Source: Synergistota bacterium (lineage in GTDB: Bacteria; Synergistota; Synergistia; Synergistales; Synergistaceae). From it: 64,000 nucleotides of DNA. A model generated the notes under the pieces. The model worked only from the letters and a program-made list of their open reading frames with translations, was not told the origin of the DNA and did no database searches. The stretch covers positions 1 through 64,000 of the forward strand of contig JAEXGR010000032.1 in NCBI GenBank assembly GCA_023450745.1, in the 5' to 3' direction. Made by a program: the position numbers and the translations under genes. Each line of letters opens with the position of its first letter. Position 1 is the first letter of the stretch. Below, piece by piece: positions 8,395-17,158 of this stretch.

Positions 8395-9732
8395 TTAAAC
8401 CAGCCCTTTAGCGCGCCATCGGCCGCCGGCGTATCGGGCGGCCGCCAGCGCGAGCCCGGCGCCCCAGCCGATCGGCAGCGACCACCAGATGGCCGCCGGG
8501 CCGAGCTTGGCCGCGAGGGCGTAGGCCATGACGATGCGCAGGCCGAAGTTCGTCAGCGTGCAGAACATAAAAGCGTCCATGTCGCCGGCGCCGCGCAGCA
8601 CGCTCGCAAAGATGTTGCTCATCCCCATTATTATATAAAAGGCGGAGACGGCGTGGAGATAATCCATGCCCGCGGCGATGACCGCGGCGTTCGCCTCCGG
8701 ATCGACGAAGAATCCGAGAAATTCCCGGCCGAAGAGAAAAATCGCGGCGGTGAGCGCCAGCGCGATCGCCGAAGACATGAAAGAGGCGGCTTTGACGCCC
8801 TTGGCGATCCTTTCAAATTTTCCCGCGCCCATATTCTGCGCCGTGAAGGCGGAGAGGGCGTTGCCGACATTGAGCATCGGCAGGATCGCGATGTTGTCTA
8901 TCTTTGTGGCGGCGGTGTAGCCGGCCATGAATACCGCGCCGTATCTGTTGACCAGGGCCTGAACGAAGATAAATCCCATTGAGACGATCGACTGCTGTAT
9001 CATCGAGGGCAGCGCTATCCGGCGAATCTTTCCGAAGAGCGGCCAGGAGAAAAGGGGCGGCCTCTCCGCCAGCTTGATCTCCCGAAGCCGCGCAAGGAGG
9101 ATCGCCAGCCCGGCCGAAGCCGCGAATGCCTGAGAGAGCAGCGTCGCCCAAGCGACGCCGGGGACGGCGAAGCCGAAGCGGACCACAAAAAGCAGGTCGA
9201 GCGCGATATTCAGAGCAGAGGTAAAAACCAGCAGAAAGAGCGGCGTCCTGCTGTCTCCCAAGGCGTTGAAGGAAGCCATGGCGCCGTTATAAAGAAACAT
9301 GAAGGGCAGCGCCAGCGTGTATATTTTCAGATACGCGGACGCGTCGGCAAAAAGGTCGGCGGGCGTCCCCATCAGCCGCAGTATGAAGCCGCCGGAGGCG
9401 AGGCCGGCCGCGGCCAGCGCCGCCCCCGCGACGGACATCGAAATGACGGTCGTATAAACCGCGGACTTTGTATCGCTCATCCTGCCGGAGCCGAAGAATT
9501 GCGAGATCACGACGGTGCATCCCGCCGCGCCGCCCGTGGAGAGGGCGACAAATAAAAAGGTGGCCGAACCGGACGTTCCGACGGCGGCGAGCGCGGCGGC
9601 GCCGACGAAATTTCCTACCACAATGAGGTCCACGATATTGTAAAACTGCTGAAAAAGATTTCCCAGTATCATCGGCAGCGCAAAAGACACCATGATCTTT
9701 GCGGGGCTGCCGGCGGTCATATCCCGAATCAT
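8395..9732 (-). CDS. MATE family efflux transporter
   Basis: 445-residue inner-membrane antiporter with about twelve transmembrane helices in two six-helix halves. The N-terminal MTAGSPAKIMVSFALPMILGNLFQQFYNIVD segment and the VVGNFVGAAALAAVG motif are characteristic of the DinF/NorM-like MATE superfamily, which exports cationic drugs or metabolites using a Na+ or H+ gradient. The length is standard. A GGAGG ribosome site lies about 7 bases upstream of the ATG at 9732. It appears monocistronic, and the terminator of the upstream minus-strand gene (9842-9871) separates the two. Confidence 0.93.
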   Translation of the reverse strand: MIRDMTAGSPAKIMVSFALPMILGNLFQQFYNIVDLIVVGNFVGAAALAAVGTSGSATFLFVALSTGGAAGCTVVISQFFGSGRMSDTKSAVYTTVISMSVAGAALAAAGLASGGFILRLMGTPADLFADASAYLKIYTLALPFMFLYNGAMASFNALGDSRTPLFLLVFTSALNIALDLLFVVRFGFAVPGVAWATLLSQAFAASAGLAILLARLREIKLAERPPLFSWPLFGKIRRIALPSMIQQSIVSMGFIFVQALVNRYGAVFMAGYTAATKIDNIAILPMLNVGNALSAFTAQNMGAGKFERIAKGVKAASFMSSAIALALTAAIFLFGREFLGFFVDPEANAAVIAAGMDYLHAVSAFYIIMGMSNIFASVLRGAGDMDAFMFCTLTNFGLRIVMAYALAAKLGPAAIWWSLPIGWGAGLALAAARYAGGRWRAKGLV

Positions 9733-9841
9733 CCATTATCCTCCGCCGCGCGGTCTTTTCCTTGCCGTACCGCTGCAAAGCGTTCCCGATATTACCAGAG
9801 TTGATATGCTTGGGTCAAATGCCGGCGCAAGAGATAAGCGC

Positions 9842-9871
9842 AAAAAGCGCCGCCGTTATGCGCGGCGGCGC
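9842..9871 (-). terminator. Rho-independent terminator
   Basis: GCGCCGCCG (9847-9855) pairs perfectly with CGGCGGCGC (9863-9871) across a 7-base loop. On the minus strand it is followed by TTTTT (complement of 9842-9846). It terminates the gene at 9900-10814. Confidence 0.8.
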
Positions 9872-9899
9872 GGCGGTTCGCAAATGAACGGCTAGCCCG

Positions 9900-10814
9900 T
9901 TATCCGAGCAGCTCCTCTAAGATGTCGGCCGTTTCGCCGAGCGCCTCGGCGTCGATCTCTTCAGGGTCCGTGTTCTTCTTTTCAAGTTCTCCAAGGTGTT
10001 TCTTGAAGGCTTCAACGCGTTCCGCGACGCCGGCCTCTTCGTAACCCTCCCGCAGCACCTTCATCTCCTTCTCGTCGGCGAGCCTGTTGGTGAGATATCC
10101 GAAGAGGAATGTCGGCGCGCTGATGGCGGCGAGGCGGTTGTCGGATTTGCACCACGGCTCCGCGAGATACGTCGCGTCGTTGACGACCTCTTCAAGCTCG
10201 TCCTCTATCTCTTCGTCGGGCTCGGGGAAGTCCCAGATATTGATGACGAAGAAGGGGACGTCGGGGGAGAGCGAGATGGCATAGTTTATCGCGTCGCGCA
10301 CATCCGCCGCCTCCGCGCCGGTCTCAAGCAGCGAAATCGCGCGCGCGTGCTCGCCCACGACCGATTCAAGCGGGTCGGACTCAAGCGTCTCGAGTATGTC
10401 GCTGTAGAGTTCCAGGTCCAGCATGCAGCGGTAGAGCAATGTGCGGCTCGGGAAAGCTCCCTCGTCGTCAAAATTGGCAAATTCCTTTGCCACCTCGTAG
10501 GCCCCTTCTATCTCGCCTTCGGCAAGCAGCGAGTAGCCGAGGTTCATCATCACCGTGCAGTATACGAGCGCGTCCCGGTCTTCGTCGATGATGGCCGGCT
10601 CATCCTTCGCGTCGATCACCGCGCGGATGCCGTCCAGCGCCTCGCGGAGCATGTCGAGGTTTTCCACGGCGTCTTCATAGCCCATCGTCTCCCATACGGC
10701 CAGCTTTCCATAAGGGCTGTTGGGGTCTTGTATGAGGAGTTCCTCCCCGATCTCTTTGATCTCTTCGTTCGTCTGGGCTTCGTCGAGCTTATCCAGAAGT
10801 TCGTCCTTTGTCAT
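9900..10814 (-). CDS. Acidic helical (TPR-like) protein
   Basis: 304-residue, very acidic, cytoplasmic protein without signal peptide or membrane segment. It is predicted to be entirely alpha-helical, and the spacing of Ala/Leu/Gly residues (for example LVYCTVMMNLGYSLLAEGEIEGAYEVAKEF) resembles tetratricopeptide helices, suggesting a protein-interaction scaffold. The C-terminus (about 265-304) is a Glu/Lys-rich helix. No enzyme motif is visible. It is monocistronic, with a strong terminator at 9842-9871. The TPR-like reading is moderate; the biological partner is unknown. Confidence 0.7.
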   Translation of the reverse strand: MTKDELLDKLDEAQTNEEIKEIGEELLIQDPNSPYGKLAVWETMGYEDAVENLDMLREALDGIRAVIDAKDEPAIIDEDRDALVYCTVMMNLGYSLLAEGEIEGAYEVAKEFANFDDEGAFPSRTLLYRCMLDLELYSDILETLESDPLESVVGEHARAISLLETGAEAADVRDAINYAISLSPDVPFFVINIWDFPEPDEEIEDELEEVVNDATYLAEPWCKSDNRLAAISAPTFLFGYLTNRLADEKEMKVLREGYEEAGVAERVEAFKKHLGELEKKNTDPEEIDAEALGETADILEELLG

Positions 10815-10885
10815 GACGTCTTGTCCTCTCTTTATTCGGAATATGTTTTATCCTTATTCTGCCGCAGCATGTTTCTATTATACGT

Positions 10886-11455
10886 TTAAACGCCCGAGAC
10901 TACCAACACTATCGTTCCGTTATTCTGCAGCTTCATTATGTACACCAGGCCGCCGCGGCGGGCGTATCTCTGTTTCCCGTCGAGCACGGGGCCGTAGAGC
11001 CCCAGCCGGCGCAGCATCCGCCGCGTCTCTTTCTGGCTGATCTGGGGGTCGAAGGCCATAATGATCTGCTGGCAGATGCCTTCATACTGGTCTTCCCCAT
11101 TGGGCAGCCCGCCGCGGCTGTATCCCACGGGAGCGCTACCCTCGGCGATGGTAAAAGAGAGGGCCGCGTTCCGGAGCATCTTTGACCCGGGCATCGTGTT
11201 GAGGTAAAGCAGGATCGCGTCGTTGTATTCGGCGACATAATTGCCGTCCTCCGTGCGTATCATCTCGCTCTCGAGGCGCGCGGCGGAGAATCCCCACTTG
11301 ACCTTGTTGGCGGCGATCTTCATGTGCATGATGAACACGGGGACGGAAATCCCGAGCCCCATGCTGTCGCCGTCATCGTTGTCTGCGGCGGCCGGAGCGG
11401 TGTTTGCCGTTATCAGCATAAGAGACGCGCAAAGCAGGATTATTTTCTTTATCAA
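10886..11455 (-). CDS. Secreted protein of unknown function
   Basis: 189-residue protein with a signal peptide (about residues 1-24, ending APAAA). The mature part is compact and mixed alpha/beta; SQKETRRMLRRLGLYGPVLDG near residue 140 is a helix-turn segment. It has no cysteines in the mature region and no recognised domain. It lies between the TPR-like gene and the divergent GH18 gene. Expression and role are unknown. Confidence 0.65.
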   Translation of the reverse strand: MIKKIILLCASLMLITANTAPAAADNDDGDSMGLGISVPVFIMHMKIAANKVKWGFSAARLESEMIRTEDGNYVAEYNDAILLYLNTMPGSKMLRNAALSFTIAEGSAPVGYSRGGLPNGEDQYEGICQQIIMAFDPQISQKETRRMLRRLGLYGPVLDGKQRYARRGGLVYIMKLQNNGTIVLVVSGV

Positions 11456-11568
11456 GGCCTCTTCCTCGCTTAATCGTAAACGTTAAAGGCAATTATAGCA
11501 AATCTGCATAGGCTGCAATCATCTTTTTAGAGTAAAATATCAGCTGAATTAACGAAAGGAGTTTTGCA

Positions 11569-13014
11569 ATGAAGGATTTTCTCGGAAAGTTTATTAAAAC
11601 GCTCCTCATCGCGGCTCTTGCCGGCGCCGTGTTCGGCGCCGCCGCCTTCGCGGCCGAAGGCGATGAGACGGTGGAGATATATTTCGCGGGCGAAAGCGGC
11701 GGGCAGGCCGACCTGCTGGGCACCGCGTTTTTCAGGGCCGGAGCCCTTTGGGTTCCCGCGGAGGCGCTGCGCGTAATGGGCGTGCCGCTTGAAGACGGAC
11801 CAAACAACAAGGGCTTTTATATAAACGCCGCCGACCCGGCGCGGGCCTTTGACAGTCCCGTACTCGCGCAGCTGGCGGGAGAGGGGATCTCGCTCTATTT
11901 CCCCTCGCTCTCGGTCGCGGGCGTCTCCTATTTCAACATGAGCGGTATGCAGAACCTTACGAAGCTCGATTTTCGGAGAGAGGGCGCAAGCGTCGTCTTT
12001 ACTCCTAATAACAGCCTTAAGGGCTACGTTCAGAGCGGCGTCGCAAAGCCCGCTCCCGTCTCGGGCAAGCTGACGATGGTCTGGGAGCATGTAACGCTCG
12101 ACAACCCCAATCTCGGCGCGCAGAACGCGATCCCGGGACTGGCGGTCATTTCGCCCACCTGGTTCAACCTTATGGACGCGAGCGGCGGCCTGGCCAACCG
12201 CGCCTCCGCGGCCTACGTCGAGTCGGCCCACCGCAAAGGCTATCAGGTGTGGGGGCTGGTTTCGAACAGCTTCAACGCCGCGATGACGACCGGATTTTTT
12301 AAAAACGCGCGCGCGGTGAACCTCTTTATGGCGCGCCTGCTGATCTACGCGAAGCTGTACGGTTTAGACGGGATCAACGTCGATTTTGAGGGAATGAACG
12401 AGGCGGACCGCGCGCCGTTCGTCCGCTTCATCGCGCGGCTCTCCGAGCTGCTGCGTCCCGAGGGGCTCTCGCTCTCCGTGGACGTCTTCATCCCCGCGAA
12501 CACCAAATCGTCGCGCAGCCACGACCGGGGGGCGCTTGCGAAATACGCCGACTACATCATGCTGATGGCCTACGACGAACATTGGCGCACGAGCCCGCGC
12601 GCCGGCTCCGTGGCCTCGATGCCCTGGGTGACGAAGGCGGTCGAGGGGACGCTCGCGGAGGGAGTGCCGCCCGCGAAGCTCGTGCTCGGAGTCCCCTTCT
12701 ACATGCGCCGCTGGGAAGAGACGAAAACCGGCGGCGGCGTGAAGGTGAAGGGCTACACGCTGACGATGGCCGAAGCGGAGGAGCTTTCCGCGAAGCGCGG
12801 CGCTCCGATGCAGTGGCTTGAGACGCCGGGGCAGCACTACTTCACCTACGTTGCGAACGGCAAAGTGCAGAAAGTATGGGTCGAAAACGCCGCTTCGATC
12901 GAGAGGAAGCTTTCGCTGGTCGATAAATACGGCCTCGCCGGAATGGCCGGCTGGCGGAAAGGCCATGAAAAACCCGAAATATGGGAGAGGATTGCGGCGC
13001 TGATGGGCCGCTAG
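11569..13014 (+). CDS. Secreted glycoside hydrolase family 18 protein, YaaH-like
   Basis: 481-residue exported protein. A signal peptide (1-29, ending AAFAA) is followed by a copper-amine-oxidase-like N-terminal domain (about 40-150, with FFRAGALWVPAEALRVMG) of the kind often used as a wall-binding stalk. A GH18 TIM barrel covers about 165-480. The catalytic motif DGINVDFEGM near residue 266 retains the D-x-x-D-x-E acids, and the YIMLMAYDEHW strand fits the substrate cleft. YaaH/SleL-type relatives act on N-acetylglucosamine linkages in peptidoglycan, so cell-wall remodelling is the likely role. GAAAGGAG lies 8 bases upstream of the ATG. A palindromic repeat begins 2 bases after the stop. Confidence 0.9.
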   Translation: MKDFLGKFIKTLLIAALAGAVFGAAAFAAEGDETVEIYFAGESGGQADLLGTAFFRAGALWVPAEALRVMGVPLEDGPNNKGFYINAADPARAFDSPVLAQLAGEGISLYFPSLSVAGVSYFNMSGMQNLTKLDFRREGASVVFTPNNSLKGYVQSGVAKPAPVSGKLTMVWEHVTLDNPNLGAQNAIPGLAVISPTWFNLMDASGGLANRASAAYVESAHRKGYQVWGLVSNSFNAAMTTGFFKNARAVNLFMARLLIYAKLYGLDGINVDFEGMNEADRAPFVRFIARLSELLRPEGLSLSVDVFIPANTKSSRSHDRGALAKYADYIMLMAYDEHWRTSPRAGSVASMPWVTKAVEGTLAEGVPPAKLVLGVPFYMRRWEETKTGGGVKVKGYTLTMAEAEELSAKRGAPMQWLETPGQHYFTYVANGKVQKVWVENAASIERKLSLVDKYGLAGMAGWRKGHEKPEIWERIAALMGR

Positions 13015-13015
13015 G

Positions 13016-13144
13016 TAAATCGGCGTTTATAAGCACGATTTGCGTCATAAAATAGGAGCTCCGAATCCTCGCCGTATGCAGATACGGCTCCGGTATCGGA
13101 GCCCCCATTTTATTTAGCAACTCGCACTTCTAAACGCCGATTTA
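13016..13144. repeat. Palindromic intergenic repeat, type A
   Basis: An 18-bp inverted repeat with one mismatch (13016-13033 against 13127-13144, beginning TAAATCGGCGTTTA) encloses nested stems: AAAAT/ATTTT with GGAGCTCCGA-like arms, and GCCGTAT/ATACGGC. It starts 2 bases after the GH18 stop codon. The outer arms match those at 1-140; the inner stem sequences differ, so arms and interior evolve separately. It probably also works as a terminator. Confidence 0.85.
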
Positions 13145-13480
13145 TCTTCGGTAGGCAAGCGTGATAAATTGGGGTTTGCCAAGGTTTTGGGCTCCCTCTT
13201 TGAGGGAGCTGGCCCGCAGGGTCTGAGGGAGTGTTATTCTGTTAGGCGCGGTTTCCGCGCCTAACAGAATCCACAGAAGACCCTAAAGCAAAATTAAAAC
13301 CAAGGCCAAGACTCCCTCACCCCGCTTCGGGGGGAGCTAAGCGACTCGCACAAAACGAGAATCATCGTTTTGGCTCCCTGCTTATCAGCGAGGGAGCCAT
13401 TAAAAGCAAAAATATTATTGTTATGATTGAACGCTAGACCTCAAATTACCGCTCTTGCCGATCTAAGATAAATCGGCGTC
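13131..13480. repeat. Composite palindromic repeat, type C
   Basis: The ends are about 50 bases each, inverted and roughly three-quarters identical (left from 13131, right ending 13480, both carrying CGCCGATTTATCTT). Inside are a GCTCCCTC/GAGGGAGC hairpin near 13190-13210, a perfect 16-bp stem with a TTT loop (13236-13251/13255-13270), an ACTCCCTCA arm pairing back to TGAGGGAGT, and a further hairpin module (13341-13380) found inverted at 56594-56633. The block ends 7 bases before the stop of the minus-strand gene at 13487. No coding capacity is seen in this 470-base gap. Confidence 0.85.
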
Positions 13481-13486
13481 TATCGG

Positions 13487-13771
13487 TTATCCGGCGATAT
13501 ACCCTTTGGCGATCAGCACCGCGCGGGAGTATTCGTCGTCGGGGCGGAAGCCCTTGCCCAGCAGCTCGCGGATGTAGGTGCCGTTATAGGTGAAGCTGAA
13601 GACGATCTGTGCGAGAAAAAGCGTCAGCACGCTGGCCGCGAACATTATTACGGCCCATTTCGCGTCTCCCCGGCAAATGGGGACGAGGAAGCCGAAAAAG
13701 AAGACCGTCCAGCTGAACCCTACCTTTGCCGAGCGCATCTGCCCGTCGTCGGCGATAAGTCTTACCATCAT
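13487..13771 (-). CDS. Small membrane protein, HrgC/DUF2628-like
   Basis: 94-residue protein. A polar N-terminus is followed by two hydrophobic helices (about 21-36 and 40-60, with SWTVFFFGFLVPICRGDAKWAV) and a cytoplasmic tail ending EYSRAVLIAKGYIAG. The FFGF-P--RGDxKW pattern and this tail resemble the HrgC/DUF2628 family of small bacterial membrane proteins of uncertain function. GGAGG lies about 8 bases upstream of ATG 13771. The repeat block abuts its 3' end. The family name is from memory of the motif. Confidence 0.7.
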   Translation of the reverse strand: MMVRLIADDGQMRSAKVGFSWTVFFFGFLVPICRGDAKWAVIMFAASVLTLFLAQIVFSFTYNGTYIRELLGKGFRPDDEYSRAVLIAKGYIAG

Positions 13772-13854
13772 ATTCTATTCCTCCGTATCTGTTTCTTTTT
13801 TATCATACCCGGCATTATGATTTACCGTTGATTTGCCTATTTACACGGTAAATA

Positions 13855-13885
13855 TTAACACGTAACCTCATAAGAGGGGTATAAT
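13855..13885 (+). promoter_or_regulatory. Probable promoter of lemA-DUF2207
   Basis: A consensus TATAAT (13880-13885) lies 41 bases upstream of lemA. The only -35-like match, TTAACA (13855-13860), is 19 bases away, so the -35 is weak or an activator may be needed. Confidence 0.45.
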
Positions 13886-13925
13886 AAATTAACGATATCA
13901 AAGATTTTGGAAGGAGAAATTTTGC

Positions 13926-14477
13926 ATGGCGTTATGGATAGTGCTGGGAGTAGCCGCCCTTATCGTGATATGGGGTATCGCGACATACAACGGACTTGTC
14001 AAGCTGAGGAATATGGCGCAGGAGGCCTGGAGCGGCATCGACGTCCAGCTCAAGCGGCGCACCGACCTGATACCGAACCTTGTGGAGACCGTTAAAGGTT
14101 ATGCGGGGCACGAAAAGGGTACGCTGGACGACGTCACCCGCGCCCGGACGGCGGTGGTAAACGCCGGCGGCGACGCCGAGCAGAGAATCAAGGCGGAAAA
14201 TATGCTGACTTCGACGCTGCGTTCGCTCTTTGCCGTCGCCGAGGCCTATCCGGATCTTAAGGCGAATACAAATTTCCTCCAGCTTCAGGGAGAACTTAGC
14301 AAGATCGAAGACGAGATTCAGATGTCGCGCCGCTATTACAACGGTTCCGCGCGTAATCTCAACAACGCCGTGCAGCAGTTTCCCGGTATGCTGATCGCCG
14401 GTCCGATGGGATTCTCCACGCTGCCCTATTATGAGGCGGACGAATCGGAGCGGACGACCCCCAAGGTTTCATTTTAA
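13926..14477 (+). CDS. lemA: LemA family protein
   Basis: 183-residue LemA protein with one N-terminal membrane helix (residues 2-20) followed by a long four-helix bundle. Family motifs include AQEAWSGIDVQLKRRTDLIPNL (about 34-55), the EAYPDLKANTNFLQLQGEL segment (about 108-126), and RRYYNGSARNLNN. LemA proteins are inner-membrane anchored with a cytoplasmic or periplasmic helical domain; their biochemical role is unsettled. AAGGAG lies about 10 bases upstream of the start. A DUF2207 gene follows after 39 bases, a very common pairing that implies a joint envelope function. Confidence 0.93.
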   Translation: MALWIVLGVAALIVIWGIATYNGLVKLRNMAQEAWSGIDVQLKRRTDLIPNLVETVKGYAGHEKGTLDDVTRARTAVVNAGGDAEQRIKAENMLTSTLRSLFAVAEAYPDLKANTNFLQLQGELSKIEDEIQMSRRYYNGSARNLNNAVQQFPGMLIAGPMGFSTLPYYEADESERTTPKVSF

Positions 14478-14516
14478 CCGCGGCATAGCCGTTTTTACCT
14501 ATCGAGGAGGAGGCAA

Positions 14517-16409
14517 ATGAAAAAGACAAATACCTGTTTGCTGCTCATGCTTTGTGTCTTTATCTTCTCCGCCCTCCCGGCGGCGGCTGTCGAGAGCATT
14601 GAAAATTTCCGGAGTACGATCGCAATCCGTGAAGACAGCTCCCTTGAAGTAAAGGAGAAGCTGCTGGTAAACGTAGAAAATAAAAGCATCAAGCGCGGCA
14701 TTATTCGCAGTTTCCCCATAAGCTATCGGGACAGGGACGGACGCTCGTTCGACGTCGGGTTCGATATAGATTCCGTAAAGCTTGACGGCGAGGATATTCA
14801 TTATGAGGTGTCCTACGAGGGCGACTACGCCTATGTGCGGATAGGCGACCCCGATTCGATGATACCGCAGGGGCTCCATACCTTTACGATAAAATATACA
14901 ACGACGCGCCAGGTGGGTTTCTTTGAGGAGTATGACGAGCTTTACTGGAACGTCACCGGCAACGCCTGGTCCTGGCCGATAATGGAGGCCTCCTGTATCG
15001 TCTCTCTGCCGCAAAAATACGCGAAGGAACCCTTCCGCTCGATAGAATGGTACGTCGGGGCCTACGGCAAGCGCGGCCGCAAAGAAGACGCGAAGCTCGC
15101 CGACAAAAATATGGTCGTCACGACGCATCCCCTTTTGCCCGGCGAGGGCCTTACCGTGGTCTACACATGGAAAAAGGGGCTTGTTTCGCCGCCTCCGTCG
15201 CCCTTCGGCGACGAGCGCACGCAGGGCTGGATCGCCTTGGCGACCCTCATCCTCTCTGGCGTATGGTTCGTTTTCGCGCTCGCAAGGCGGGGCGGAAAGG
15301 GGACGGCGCCAACGGTGATTCCCCGTTTCTACCCCCCGAAGGATTCCTCTCCGGCCTTTGTCCGCTATATAAAAGAGATGAAGATCGACCGCGCCTCGAT
15401 GACGGCGAACATCATCGGGCTGGCGGTGAAGGGAGCGCTCAAGATAGAGGAGAGCGAGGAGCCTCCGTCGTTTCTTGGGCGCAAACATAGCACCTTCACG
15501 CTCTTGAAGAGAGATGACGGCGTGGAGCTGACGCGGGATGAAGAGGCGATGATGATGCGGCTCTTCCCCGGAAGCCGTGAGAGCATAACGCTCGAGCAGA
15601 AAAACGCCAAAGAACTCTCCGCCGCGAATGGCGGCCTGCGGCGCAGCATCTCCGGCCTCGGCCGCAGGCTGGTTTCAAAAAATACCGGCCTCTGCCTCAC
15701 CGGCGCGCTGATCTTTATCGCGGGGCTGGCGTCGACGCTGCCCTTTACCGGCGACAGCCTTGAGACGACGGCGGCGTCCGGCATCTTTGGCGGCGCCGTG
15801 ATAATGATCGCCCTCTCCAGAAATGTATCTCCGGGCGGCTCCTTCTTCACGAGAGTGAAGGAGATCGCCCTCTCGCTGTTTCCCGCCGTCGTCGCGGCCT
15901 TTGCCGCCTATATGATATTTGAGGAAGAGGAAACGGTCCTCTTGATAATCCTGCCCTTTATCGCGGCGGCGACGGTGACGGCGCTCATACGGCCCTTTGT
16001 CACCCGCCGCACGGACGAGGGCGAACGGCTCAACAGCGAAGTTGAGGGGCTGTATCTTTATATAGCCGTCGCGGAGAAAGACCGCTTGGAAATGCTGGGA
16101 GCGCCGGACGAAACACCGGAGCTGTTCGAGCGCCTCCTGCCCTATGCCATGGCGCTCGGGGCGGCTAAGACCTGGGGCGACCGTTTTTCGAAAGTGCTGG
16201 AAGAGGCGCAGTACACGCCGCGCTGGTACGCCGGACCCTCTCCCTATATTTTCATGGACCCCGGCGGTCTCGGTTCTTTCTCAAACGCGCTTGGCTCCAG
16301 CGTGGCCTCCGGTATGAAGCCCGAACAGGCCCCCAGCTCGTCCTCCGGGGCTGGCGGCGGCGGTTTCTCCGGCGGCGGCGGCGGTGGCGGCGGCGGTTCC
16401 GGCTGGTAA
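14517..16409 (+). CDS. DUF2207 domain membrane protein
   Basis: 630-residue membrane protein. A signal peptide (1-24) leads an extracytoplasmic DUF2207 beta domain (about 25-220, with NFRSTIAIREDSSLEVKEKLLV), then a transmembrane helix near 238-258, a cytoplasmic region, four further helices (about 395-490), and a glycine-rich tail (last 30 residues, runs of Gly with SGW at the end). This architecture and the GGGG...SGW end are characteristic of the family. Function is unknown, but it is regularly found beside LemA as here. GAGGAGG lies 3 bases upstream of the ATG. A type-B repeat begins 5 bases after the stop codon. Confidence 0.9.
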   Translation: MKKTNTCLLLMLCVFIFSALPAAAVESIENFRSTIAIREDSSLEVKEKLLVNVENKSIKRGIIRSFPISYRDRDGRSFDVGFDIDSVKLDGEDIHYEVSYEGDYAYVRIGDPDSMIPQGLHTFTIKYTTTRQVGFFEEYDELYWNVTGNAWSWPIMEASCIVSLPQKYAKEPFRSIEWYVGAYGKRGRKEDAKLADKNMVVTTHPLLPGEGLTVVYTWKKGLVSPPPSPFGDERTQGWIALATLILSGVWFVFALARRGGKGTAPTVIPRFYPPKDSSPAFVRYIKEMKIDRASMTANIIGLAVKGALKIEESEEPPSFLGRKHSTFTLLKRDDGVELTRDEEAMMMRLFPGSRESITLEQKNAKELSAANGGLRRSISGLGRRLVSKNTGLCLTGALIFIAGLASTLPFTGDSLETTAASGIFGGAVIMIALSRNVSPGGSFFTRVKEIALSLFPAVVAAFAAYMIFEEEETVLLIILPFIAAATVTALIRPFVTRRTDEGERLNSEVEGLYLYIAVAEKDRLEMLGAPDETPELFERLLPYAMALGAAKTWGDRFSKVLEEAQYTPRWYAGPSPYIFMDPGGLGSFSNALGSSVASGMKPEQAPSSSSGAGGGGFSGGGGGGGGGSGW

Positions 16410-16413
16410 AACC

Positions 16414-16617
16414 GGCGCGAAGAAGCGCCGTATGCGTCATAAGCCGCCCCCTGAGCGTCCTGCGGCAGACGCATCCGCATGCCGCGGCAAAACTTGGATA
16501 ATCTGACAATGTTCCCCGCCTAACGGCGGGGAACATTGCTTTGCGGCCGCCGTATGGAGAATCCGGCTTTTCGTTACTCAGGGACCGGCTTATTTAGCCT
16601 GCGGCGCTTCTTCGAGC
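16414..16617. repeat. Palindromic intergenic repeat, type B, copy 1
   Basis: A 204-base element with imperfect inverted ends of about 40 bases (left from 16414, GGCGCGAAGAAGCGCCG; right ending 16617). A perfect 13-bp hairpin in the centre (AATGTTCCCCGCC/GGCGGGGAACATT) and a GCCGTAT/ATCCGGC stem complete it. A strongly similar copy lies 39 kb away at 55865-56075. It follows the DUF2207 stop directly and is followed by a type-C element. Confidence 0.85.
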
Positions 16618-16643
16618 AGGTTTTCCCGCTATCAGGCGAAAGC

Positions 16644-16962
16644 GTAAGCGCCGATTTCCTTTTTGTTGGATTACCACGATAAATTGGGGGTTGGCAAAGG
16701 TTTTGGGCTCCCTCTTTGAGGAAGCTGGATCGGCGAAGCCGAGACTGAGGAAGTGTTGCTTTGTTTGGCGCGGAAACCGCGCCAAACAAAGTCCACAGGA
16801 ACCCATAAGGTCAAAACCAAAGTCAACTCTCCCCCACCCGCCTACGGCGGGAGCCCCCTCGGTGAGGGGGCCTTTAGAAAATAAAAGCAAAAATGTTATC
16901 ATTATGATTGAACGCCAAACCCCAATTTGTCTTTTCCCTGCCGAAGAATAATTCAGCGTTTT
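16644..16962. repeat. Composite palindromic repeat, type C
   Basis: Inverted ends related to those at 13131-13480 and 56098-56905 (left GCGCCGATTT then GATAAATTGGGGG; right CCCCAATTTGTC then a degenerate arm near 16945-16962). The core hairpin is a perfect 15-bp stem with an AAA loop (16759-16773/16777-16791); relative to the other copies, three base pairs have changed on both sides. Further CTCC/GGAG-type hairpins flank it. Confidence 0.85.
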
Positions 16963-17158
16963 CTGATTGGGGCGATAAGCGAGGCAAAAGGTCCGTGATT
17001 TTCGCCGCCGCGCTGGCCTCTCATACCATTCAGCCGGTATCTCCCGCAGATTTCAGCTATCAAAAGATAGGTTTATGCAGACAGATCGCGCGAAAACGCC
17101 CCGGGGCGGTGTAATGCCGGTCGCCGGGGCTCTGCTTCGTGCGGATATGGGCGCAGAA
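16963..17158. other. Intergenic remainder with possible terminator
   Basis: After the repeat block I see no gene. On the minus strand GCCCCGG and CCGGGGC (both within about 17095-17130) form a 7-bp stem followed by GTTTT, which may terminate the desulfurase-like gene. Confidence 0.35.

Noticed and set aside
13131..13480. Repeat block as a CRISPR array
   Set aside because: The repeats are nested inverted repeats with variable spacing, not regular direct repeats with unique spacers, and there are no cas genes.
16252..16536. Similar short minus-strand frames at 16252-16536 and 55598-55990 beginning MFPAV
   Set aside because: They resemble each other only because both lie in copies of the type-B palindromic repeat; Arg/Pro-rich, no ribosome site.
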